The notes under the pieces are model-generated. The model saw only the letters and a list, made by a program, of their open reading frames with translations. It was not told where the DNA came from and searched no databases. Below are positions 28,701-40,700 of a stretch of 64,000 bases of DNA, piece by piece; position 1 is the stretch's first letter; each line of letters starts with the position of its first letter. Source of the DNA: Antedon mediterranea (Eukaryota; Echinodermata; Crinoidea; Comatulida; Antedonidae); contig NC_092676.1 of assembly GCF_964355755.1 (NCBI RefSeq), forward strand, positions 6,182,288 through 6,246,287, read 5' to 3'. The position numbers and the translations under genes were made by a program.

Positions 28701-31700
28701 TTCAGAGTACAGTATCTAGTTGTTTTTTTTTAGGAAAGTTATGAGGAAAATATGCAAACATCCTCTCAAACTATCCATTTTTTAGAGTGTTCAGTTTTGA
28801 GAGAATTAAACATCCCCATTTCTTTAATTTATTGTAGGTGATAGCCGAGGTCCAGTTCTCGAGGTCATTGTGTCTCGAACCAACTTTATCTCATCTCATA
28901 TGGAAAGGAAGGTCCGCATTGTTGGCCTATCGACGGCACTTGCAAATGCAAAAGACCTTGCTGATTGGCTTGGTATATCTCAAGTAAGTCCCATGATATT
29001 GTTTGCCTTGTCTTATTATTAGAGGATAGCTATTGTATGATGCAACACCACCAATGTGATATGAGCATGTCTGTAAAGCATTTAGTTGTGATAGCTTCTC
29101 ATCACTTCTTGCTGCTGATGCATCTTTATTCATTATTATATCATTTTTACCATAATATCTTTTATTTTGCATTTGTTCAAATTTATAGGTAGGGTTATTT
29201 AATTTCCGACCATCCGTTCGTCCAGTCCCGTTGGAAGTACACATTGATGGGTTTCCAGGAAAGCATTATTGCCCTCGCATGGCCACTATGAACAAACCAA
29301 CATTTAAAGGTAATTGACATCCCTAAAATGATCATGACTTCTAGAATGTTGTTGACTTTTTAGTAATTCACTGTTTTTAATTTTTGTAAATTTAAAATTC
29401 TTATTTTTAACGAAAAGTTGATTGTTTCATATTCTTGTTTCATTGCAGCAATCAAAACTCACTCTCCCAGCAAGCCAACATTGATATTTGTGTCGTCAAG
29501 ACGACAAACGCGATTAACTGCATTGGACCAAATTGCCTTCCTAGCAACAGATAACAACCCAAAACAATGGCTACATATGCCTGAGAATGAGGTAAAATAC
29601 AGTATATACACTTGTAGTTTAGGTTTAGGGTTTTGAAGCAGTCCCCAGAGAAAAAATAGGCATTATAATATGTCCAAAAAGGCTAAAAACACCCAAGGCC
29701 TCCATCGTTAGAGGGCCACTTAGGGTTCCTGAACCAGGGGCCTCAGGCATCTGCTTTATGCCACTGATTTGAACGAAGGTCTTTTTTTATAAATTGGTTT
29801 ATTCATTTACTTATTATTTAGATGGAGTCAATTATTTCTGGAATCAAAGATCATAACTTGAAACTGACATTAGCCTTTGGCATTGGTATGCACCATGCTG
29901 GTCTACATGACAGAGATAGAAAGACTGTTGAAGAATTGTTTGTTAATATGAAAATACAGGTATGTAAATGCTTTACTCTTTACCCTGTTCTGTTGATTGA
30001 TTGATAGATATTGATTTAAATTGATTGATTAATATTGATACTTGTAATACAGAATGATCTTGTATTTACAGGTCTTTGGACTGTATTATATGAATTTATT
30101 AAGAGAAATAAATGGATTAATATTGATATTAATTATTGGTATCGATTGATTTATATTGATTGATTGTTTGATATTTATTGATTGATATTGATACTTATGT
30201 AAGAGAAGGAAACCAATAATGTTTGAACTTGTCTGTATTTTATGTTTTCTTTAGAGAAATACAAGGATTAATATTGATATTTATTATTGGTATTAATTGA
30301 TTGATATTGATTGTTTGATATTTATTGATTGATATTGATACTTCTGTAAGAGAAAGAAATCAATAATGTTTGAACTTGTCTTGTTTTCTTTAGAGAAAGA
30401 CAAGGATTAATATCGATATTTATTATTTTTATTAATTGATTGATATTGATTCTTTGATATTTATTGATTGATATTTATACTTGTATTACAGTTAGAAGAA
30501 GGAAACCAAGAATCATTGCACTACATTTTTATTAATTCTTTTTTCATTTTATGTTACATCAAAGGTGCTGATAGCAACAAGCACACTGGCGTGGGGTGTT
30601 AATTTCCCAGCTCACCTGGTGGTTGTCAAGGGAACGGAGTTCTTTGATGGAAAGACAAAACGTTATGTGGACTTTCCTATCACAGGTAGGTTTTATTTTT
30701 TACAGATTTTATATTATTATTTTATATAGATTAATAATGTTTTTGTTTTTTATGTTATATTTAATATGCACTATGCCTTGGAATTTAAATTATTTCAAAT
30801 TGAATAAAAAAAAATTTACTTCTTCTTTTGTCTGTTGAGGTAACTATATACTGTATAATAGTAATTTGCTCTGTCTACACTATCAAACTTTATGTGATGG
30901 ACATGATGATATCATATCATTACCATATTTGAGAATATCACTACCATATTTGGGCACATCACATTTTTTTTTTGGTAAAATTAGTTTGACAGAGCTATAA
31001 TCTATGGCATTTTAATTTTTCAGATGTTCTTCAAATGATGGGCCGAGCTGGACGACCGCAGTATGATGATCAAGGCGTGGCTGTCATTCTAGTACATGAC
31101 ATCAAAAAGCACTTTTATAAGAAATTCTTATATGAACCTTTTCCTGTTGAATCTAAGTGAGTGGAACTTTTAACTACAGTATAGGGGGATAGAAAGCTAT
31201 ATGTCTGTGTCTTGTATTCAATTTAATTCAACAGACATTTATTTTATAATTGAAAAGTGGAATAAAGTCCAGCTAAAATGGTCTGGTCTTTGGAATATTT
31301 TAGTTTCAACTTATGTCAAATGTGTTTGAGTATTATAACTAATATCCACTTAAAATTTATTTCTCAATAAAATCATGATAAAATTACTTTTATTTCACCT
31401 TTATATCACTTTTATTTTGCTAATGACAGCCATAGCCAAAATATAGATTACAATAGATGAATGAATTACCTTAGTACACATGTCTTTTTATGAATGTTTT
31501 TTAGTCTATGGTTCTATTAAATAACATTTTATTCTGTATAAATATGTTTTTAAATAAATAAATATAAAAAAAATCCAGTGCATGTATTAACTAGAAAGCC
31601 ACTCCGAGAGGGCATACCTCCGCCTACTGTAAAATTCTCCTACATAAGATTTCTCCGGCTAATTTCATTACAAGCATGTGTATGCGAGTTTGTTGTAATG

Positions 31701-34700
31701 GTTATGTAACAAGCCTTTCAATTAACAATAGCTTCAGTTGACTAACAATAGAACAGCAACGCGAAAATCAAACGTGTGAATTTGAAAAGAAATAGGTTTT
31801 TTAAACTACTCGCATCAAAAAACGTGCACATTAAATCAAATTATGTTTTAAAATTACAAATCACAAATTATAACTCTTGCCTCTTGTTCAAAAATGAAGT
31901 TTTTTGGACAAGTAGTTCTCGAGAAAATGCAATTTCAGTTTACTTGTTACTTTAAGACTGCTCGCCGGCTTTTGAAAAATTCTGTCCTATCTTTTAACAC
32001 TAGCAGGTCTAATAAAGTATACTAAAAAGTGGTCCAGAATTGGGACTGTGGTCCCAAATGGTCCCAAAATTTTATGGAATGGTCCTTGATCACATATCTA
32101 TCTGTCTATTCATTTTGGTAAAGATCTTGTAATTACTTTTTGAGTAATCCTGCTAACAAACAAACAAACAAACACACGCTACCGATTTCATATACCTCCT
32201 TGGCGGAGGTAAAAAATGAAAGAAACATGTCTTTGTTACAATTGTTGTTATCAGTTTGTTGGATGTACTACCAGAGCATTTGAATGCTGAGATTGTTGCA
32301 GGAACCATAACCTCCAAACAGGATGCCATGGACTACATCACATGGACATATTTCTTTAGAAGACTTCTAATGAATCCAAGGTAATAAAGTCAAACATATT
32401 TTAGCGTGTGCTAAATACAATCTTTCCTTCACTTAAAGATGTATTAAAAATGTCCCTTGAAACACAAAAAAATGAAGGTCAAAATACTCTAAATTTAAAG
32501 TGGCCATATCAAAGTAATATTAAAGTTATTCACTTTAAGTCGAAAATTTGAGCCAAAAACAACAAGTTTGCGTGATTAACAGGTAAATTAGTTTGATTAC
32601 ATTTCATCTGGAAAATCGTCACGAGCGAAAGTAAACAAAGATTTCAAACCATGAGTACGCATTATGCATATGCTAAATTAGGATTGTTTACAACTCGTCA
32701 CGGTTAAGAAGGTATTTTCACACAGATCATGAGGAAGTTTTATGATTATGCATACAGAGTAGCCAAACAAGCGCGTTTCATTATGGGATATGTTTTGATT
32801 GAAAACTTTGACTGGAAGTCAAAGTTATTTTTTTAACAAAAAAACGTCTGTTAAATTTTTGTTTTTTAAATATTATGATACTTCAAAATGACCCACCTTT
32901 TTTCAAAATCTTTTATTTTTTATTTTTTTGGAATTAGTCAAAGGGACAATACATCTTTAAGCTCTGTCTACATGAACTATCAAACTGGTTTTGACAAAAA
33001 AGTGTGATATTTCCATATATGGTAGTGATATACTCAAATATGGTAGTAATATGCTCAAATATGGTAGTAATATGACATCAGCATGTCCATTTGGCACATC
33101 ACATTTTTTTTGTCATAACAATAGTACTGACACTTACCATTTCTTTACTTTTTGTTTACAGTTTTTATCAACTGGAGAAAACTGATCATGACAGTATTAA
33201 CAGATTTCTCTCTCACCTTGTTGAGAAATCTCTGATTGATTTGGAGTTGTCATTTTGTGTGCTAGTTGGTGAGGTAACAAAATTACCTTTTTATTTTTTC
33301 TCTTTGTGTCTAATGTTTCAAATTCAAAATTACATTTTAATTTAAATGTATAATGGTATTATAATATTATACAGTAGAATTGAGGGAACAACTTTACCCT
33401 TGTTCGTTTGTGTGCCTTAAATAGGTATGTCCTCCTGAATAGATGTTCCCCTAAATAGGGATGCCCCAAATTATACAGCTCTACAGTATTATAATCTGTC
33501 TCTCTCTACACTATTAAACTTTATGTGACAACAAAAATGAGATGTACCCATATTTGGACATGAAGATGTCATATCACTACCATATTTAATAATAATAATA
33601 ATAATAATAATATTTATTCGGTCATCAATGTAAAAATAACCAGGAATGAGAATAGGCTAAAGCCCAAACAGATTCTGCACTCACTCCATACAATACAATC
33701 AGTTAAAGATAAAACCATATACAAGAAAAATACAAATAAATTATACATAACATGAAATATAGTGTTTTGTTAGAGCAGCCTTAAATATTGAAATTGTTTG
33801 TGAAACTTTTATGTCATTTGGTATTTGCTCCCATAGTCTAGGAAAGGAAACAAATACAGAATTATGAAAAGTATTGCCTTTCGAATTCCAACGTAAAAGC
33901 CTACCCGGACATCTTTCACTAGTTTTAATATACTCATTGAAAGAATGGGGACAGCAACCTTTTAACACCTTAAATCCTAATGAAAGTCTATGTAATTTAA
34001 ACAAGTCATCAATAGATAATAATTCAAGCACTTTCAACCTATGAAAATAAGATGTGTCCCAGGAACCTTCCTTTCTAAACATTATTATCCTTGTTGCTTT
34101 CCTTTGTATACTTTCTATTCTATTAATATATGATTTCTCAAATGGTGCCCACATTGAACAACAGTAGGTAATCACTGGAAGTAATAGAGCTTTGTATAAG
34201 TTCAACATAGCTAACCAGGACATATTTTTACTACATTTTGAAATGAAACCAAGCAATCTGCTTGCTTTACAGTACAACATATATAATTAACTTGTGTATG
34301 ACAAGACAACGAACTATTTACATAAACACCTAGAAATTTGAATTCTGTAACTTTAGGAATATTGTCTGATTCTATGGTATAATCCCAGTTAACTATCTCT
34401 TTACATCTTGTAACATGCATTACGGCGCATTTGACAGGATTTAAGGGAAGTTTGTTTACATTTGCCCATTTTCCAATTAAATCTAAATCCTTTTGAAGCA
34501 ATTTACAATCATTATTGTTATAAATAGGACGTGATAATGTGTGATCATCAGCAAATTGAAAAAGTGAAGAAGAAATATTATTTACAATATCACTTACATA
34601 AATCAAAAATAAAAGAGGGCCCAAAACTGACCCTTGTGGTACCACTGAAGTAACATTTACCCACTCTGACTTTTCTCCTCTGTAAATAACCCTTTGGCGT

Positions 34701-37700
34701 CTATTTGAAAGAAAATCTGTAATCCATGCATTAGTGTTTCCACCAATGCCACAGTTATTAAGTTTCTTAATTAATCTTTTATGAGACACCTTATCAAATG
34801 CAGATGAAAAATCAAGAAAAATAATATCAATATTTTTAGTTCTAAGCTCTGTGCCCATGAATGAAAAACCTTTGAAAGTAAAAGTTCAGTACTATACATT
34901 TGTCTAAACCCAAACTGATTTTCTGAAAGGATATTATTATATTCTAGATATTCCCTTAAGCGATAACAAAGCAATTTCTCAATAATCTTACAAATTATGG
35001 GAGTTAAGGACACTGGACGATAGCTTTTCATTTCGTCTTTGGGTTTTCCATTTATTTTGAAAATAGGTACAACATTTGCATCCTTCCATTGTTTTGGTAA
35101 AATACCTTTTTGTACAGTTAAATTAAAGAATGTACATAAAACATTAGCCAATTGTGCCTTACATTGTGACTTTAAGAATATTGGAAGCAAACAATCAGGT
35201 CCTGGTGATTTGGATACATTTAACTGTGAGAGGGCATAAAGTACCTCAGGCATCACAAAGGGTTCACATTCAAAGTTGGTAAGACAATCTATTGTATCCA
35301 AATCACAATGCTGATCATTATCTATGCAAAAGTTGTTTACAAATTGTGTATTGAAAAGATTAGCCAACACCTTAGCATCAGATACCATTGTGTTATTTAT
35401 CTTAAAGCTAATAACATCTGAGTCATTTTTTATAGACCTTATATACGCCCAGAATTGTTTTATATCAGTTGTAGCTTTGTTTGAAATATTTACAACATAA
35501 TCCCGATGGCTACAATATATTGACTTTTTTAATTCCCTGCTACAAGATTTGAATTTATTTATGCTTTCTTCAGTTCCTACTTGTTTAGCAATTTTGTACA
35601 ACTTTCTTTTCTTTGTGCAAAGCTTTTTGATTTCTGGAGTTATCCAGGGAAAAGATTTTGATTTTTTACATTTCCTAGTTGGTACAGATTTTGAAATTGC
35701 AAAATTGATATTACTAGAAATAGTTTCCCATATATCACTAATATTATTATATTGAAAACAATTCTCCCAATTAAAATTATCTAATATAGTCTGCATTTTT
35801 GAAAAATCAGCCTTTTTAAGAGCATACAATTTTAGTTATGTCCTTAGCACGTTTATATGACACTTTAACAGAGATCTCAACTGCTTCATGATCATATGAT
35901 TCAAAATTATAAATTGTACGACATTTTTCAATCAGTAGTGGATTAGAAACAAATACTAAATCTAAGAAATGTCCTTTACTATCACGTGTAATATACGATG
36001 GTTGTTTTAAGACTTGAACTAACCCAGTAGAGTTTGTTGCATCTAATAGACCATTCGCTATAGCTAGTTAAACCACTACTTTTATCTACCTGTATATCAT
36101 TCCATTCAATATGTATGTTAAAACATTGAACATATCACTACCATATTACTACCATATTTCGGCACATCTCAACTTTTTTTAAACTAGTTTAATAGTGTAG
36201 ACAGAGTTTAAGGCGTTTCTCTTTTTTCAGGATAATCGTTCAGTTGAGCCTCTTACGTTAGGCTGTATTGCCTCCTTCTACTACCTGAACCACAAGACAT
36301 TACGTATGTTCCACACCAGTATCAAGTCTGAGTGTACCGTACCAGATCTTATCAACATCTTAGCTGTAAGTCAATAGTTTATTGTGTAAACAATAATAAT
36401 TTAATCGCTTGTCCTGTTGCTTGATCATTATCATGCAAATAAAATAAATTGGCAACATTCAAGAAAAGTACAGTAGGCCATATAAAAATAGAATGTAATG
36501 ATATGTAACGTGTCAAGATAGATTTATTTACTATTTAAATCAAGCCTGTTATGTGGGTGTCAATTATTAAAAGAAAGAGGCCATTTTGTATCATCGTAAA
36601 CAAATGTTTTTGGTTTTTTTTTAGAATGCTCATGAATTTAATGAACTTCCAGTAAGGCACAATGAAGATGGTATTAACAGGTTAGTGCAAATATCAAATG
36701 ATAGTTTACACATTGCTTATTTACATATATTGGTTGTCTTGTAATTTTTTCTCATTTATTAAATATGCTTTAATCATATCATTACCTTGGCGCATATACC
36801 CATGTGGTCATTCGTCAGTATTCATCCAGATCCAGATCCAGATCATAAGACAGGTTGAGAACAAAAGTTTACTGATGAACTGATTCACTACTTGTCTTAG
36901 TTTTAATAAATGATTTTTTTTGTCAACAGTGAACTTGCCAAGAAACTGCCTCTAGAGGTCAACCAGCATTCATTTGATGACCCTCACACAAAAGCTCATC
37001 TACTATTCCAGGCCCATTTCTGCAGGCTACAGCTACCTAGCAGTGACTATAACACAGACACTAAGTCGGTCTTGGATCAGGCTATTAGAGTTTTACAGGT
37101 AAGAAATATATATACAGTATAGGCCTAGAATTGTTTTGACCTACAGTACTACACAATGTCTCTACCATTGCATGTCCACTTCTACAAGTTATGGCTACTG
37201 TACCTAGCTGTTAAAGTTAGAGTTATAGATTAGGCCCAGGAATCATTAATTTCCTATTCTGACAAGTGATATACTGCTGCCAAGTGAATGCATCACAAAT
37301 TATTTTGATAATCTATATATCACATGTCAAAAGTGTAATATACTTTTCCTAATTACTGCATTTTCATTCCAGGCTATGTTAGATGTAACAGCTGACAACG
37401 GTTACCTAGTAACAGCATTATCTATTATCAACATAATCCAGATGGTGTTACAGGGTCGCTGGATCAATGAGTCTAGTCTTCTTACAATTCCTCACATAGA
37501 TTCATCGATGCTAAGTTTGTTTAAGTAAGTTTGACTAAGTTTTTGCCTGCCAGCCAACGGCACACTTTCATTTGCTAACAATGTTAGCTAAACAACTTAA
37601 GCTCTATCCACACTATCAAAATTTATTTGACAAAAAAAATGTGATGTGCCCATATATGGACATGATGATGTCATAATGTCCAGTCATATCACTACCATTT

Positions 37701-40700
37701 GGGCACATTGGTTTTTTTGTCAAACTAGTTTGATAATGTAGACAAAGCTTTAAGCCTTGTCTACACTATCAAACTTTATGTGTCAAAAAAGTTTGATGTG
37801 CCTATATATGGTAGTGCTATGCTTAAATATGGTAGTGATATGACATCATCATGTCCATATATGGGCACATCACATTTTTTTGACACATAAAGTTTGATAG
37901 TGTAGACAAAGCTTTATACTGCAAACTTGTTCCCATATGTGATATAGAAAATAATTTTTTTCTTTTTTTTTAGATCTCATTCAGGTTTGATTGAAACTTT
38001 GCCAGAGTTAGTGCATCATTGTCGTGGTAACAAAGTCACACTCCATAAACTACTTTCAGAAAAATTAAGTGACAGGCATATAAATGAGGTATGTTTTTAT
38101 TTCTTGTGTTTGTTGTATTCATTTGAATGGACATTTGAGTCCCCTTCACTAAATGTCATATTGATCATATGTCTCCCTACTAAATCAGAGTTTGAATAAA
38201 TGCACAATGCAATGCCAAGAACAGAGGAGATATAGCATAGCAAGTACAATGCTATATTAAAAGGCTTCCTACTCTAATTTAGAGCCTGAAGAATTAATGA
38301 ATGAAATAAATAATAGCAAACATATTACAGTAAGTGAATTCTTACAAATCTTTGTAAATAGTTTTTTTAACTACAGCAAATATAAAAATTGAGTGTGTAC
38401 AGTCACCAATTCAATTAGTAATTGTTATTATTAGTATTGTGGTAAACTATGTCAATTTGTTTTGTTTTTTAGGCTTGGGATATGCTGCATAAACTGCCTA
38501 TGATACAGATGGAGACGAACATGCAAGGACTCTGGATTAACAGTACAGAAAATGAACAGAGATCTGTTCCTACAACATTTATCCGTAAGTATTTCAACAA
38601 CAATCTAACAATTTGTATTAGCAACAGGATTTTTATTCTAATATTTTCTGTGGAAGTGGAACATATTTTGCAGATTATCAATATAAATCCAAAGGCAAGT
38701 TACTGAAAAATGACGAATCAGTGGCTAGATCTCAATGGAGATACAAAAAAAAAAAGCAATGAAAAAAGGCAATGCTGTGGGTATCAGTGGCTGGATCTCA
38801 ATGGAGATACAAAAAAAATAAGCAAAAAGTAAAATCAAAATGGTAAAGTAAAACAGCCAGAAAAATAAGCAGAGCTTCATTTCTGGCAATACTTGATTTT
38901 CATCAGTGCAAGTGAGAGTACTTCGACAAGATTGATTGACATTAGGGAGGTTTCGCAACCTTACGAATACGATAACGAAACGGATACGTCATGCATTTGT
39001 GAAACTTTTGAGCTGATCCCCATTTCATATTCGTAAAGCGTATTCGTGTTGACGAATATCACCAGTCATATTCGTAACTACAAAACGAGTATAGTTTTTG
39101 ATCTATTTTGCACATTTTGCATTTGAATCAGGAATGATTCATGATTATAATATAATTATAGATTTATTGAAAGTAATTTACTAAAGTAATTTACTAAAAT
39201 GCCAAGTCAATTTTGATAAATAGCAGTTTTTAAAGTCCTCACTCGCTTTGATGTTAAGCTAGGCCTAGGCAGCCAAGCACCACGCTTCGCTCAAATTTAC
39301 CACAGTCATATTTTGGACGCGCCTCAATATTTCGTTGCCATGCGAAACAGATTTTTTTATGGCTTTCGAAAACGAATACGTGTGCGTGACGTATCCGTTT
39401 TCGTTATCGTATTTGTAAGATTGCGAAACCTCTCTAATATATCTATATATTTGTTTATACTTGTTAGGAGGAATACCAAAAGATAAAGATTACATTAAAG
39501 TTCATGCAGATCAGGAGTATGTGCTAAGTATTAATCTCAGAAGACTCAAAGGAGGAACTAATGTAAGTTGTAACACTCTTTAAAGCGTGGTTCCCACTAG
39601 CAACGCAACGCAAGGACGTAACGCAACGCAAGTGAATTGACCAATCACAAGCGATGGCTTATTCGTTTGTGATTGCTAACTGTCTATAACTTCGCTTGTC
39701 ATTGGTTAAAACGTTTACGTCCTTGCGTTACGTTCTAGTGGGAACCAAGCTTAAGTAGAGAAAGTTGGGTCAATGTAGCAAAAAAAAATAATGAGTACAC
39801 CTAGACAATATTAAAACAGAATTTATTTTTGTGGTAAATATCTCTTAAAGACCTATCAGAACAACATATCAAATATGGAGAAAAAATGTAGTTGAAGAAA
39901 TTAGACTAATGTTCCTAAAACCAAATTGGCTGCTATCTACAGTATTGGTCTATATATCAGGTATAGTCTAGAATTTAAAGTCAAACACATTTCAAAGAAA
40001 GTTTTTTTTTTTAAGAAGAGTACTAAAAAGTGGAGCTGGAGTGACTAACATGCTTATATTATTATTACTATAAACTAGTTTATCCATTCTGTAATTAGCG
40101 AGTTATTTGCATGTTTAAAATGTATTAAATTAAAAACAAAATATCCATAGGATTTCCAATTGAATAACTGAATAATGGCAATTAATCTATGTCTTTTTTT
40201 TTTCTCTTTCGTGGGGGTCACCCACATTTATTCATTCCTTTTACAAATATATATTATATAACATACATACATTTTTGTAAAAATATAAAACAATAAAATT
40301 CAATATAGTAGTTAAAAAGGCACTATATCTATACATGTACATAAAATTGATGGAGTAAAAGTATGCTTTAAAAACGTACATTTTATGTTTATTGCAAGTT
40401 ATGTCTATAATATTTTTTCTCTGATTTTTAAGGATTTAAATTTAAAACTTGCCCATAATAAACCCATGATTAAACCCCTCTTTTTCTAGAATGATAAGAA
40501 AGCTGTAGCGCCTAGATTTCCAAAACCAAAGAGTGAAGGATGGTTCATGATATTAGGAGATATCGAAAACAAGGAATTGCTAGCGTTGAAACGAGTTGGA
40601 TTTGTTGGCCGTTCTTCAACAATACAACTCTCTTTTTTCACCCCAGAAAATTCTGGTATGTATTATTAATTTGCCACCAGGGAAATACTTTTCTTGTTTA

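Noticed and set aside
34771-35829. 352-residue minus-strand ORF as a host gene
   Set aside because: It is the N-terminal part of a frameshifted LINE reverse transcriptase, flanked by a target-site duplication.
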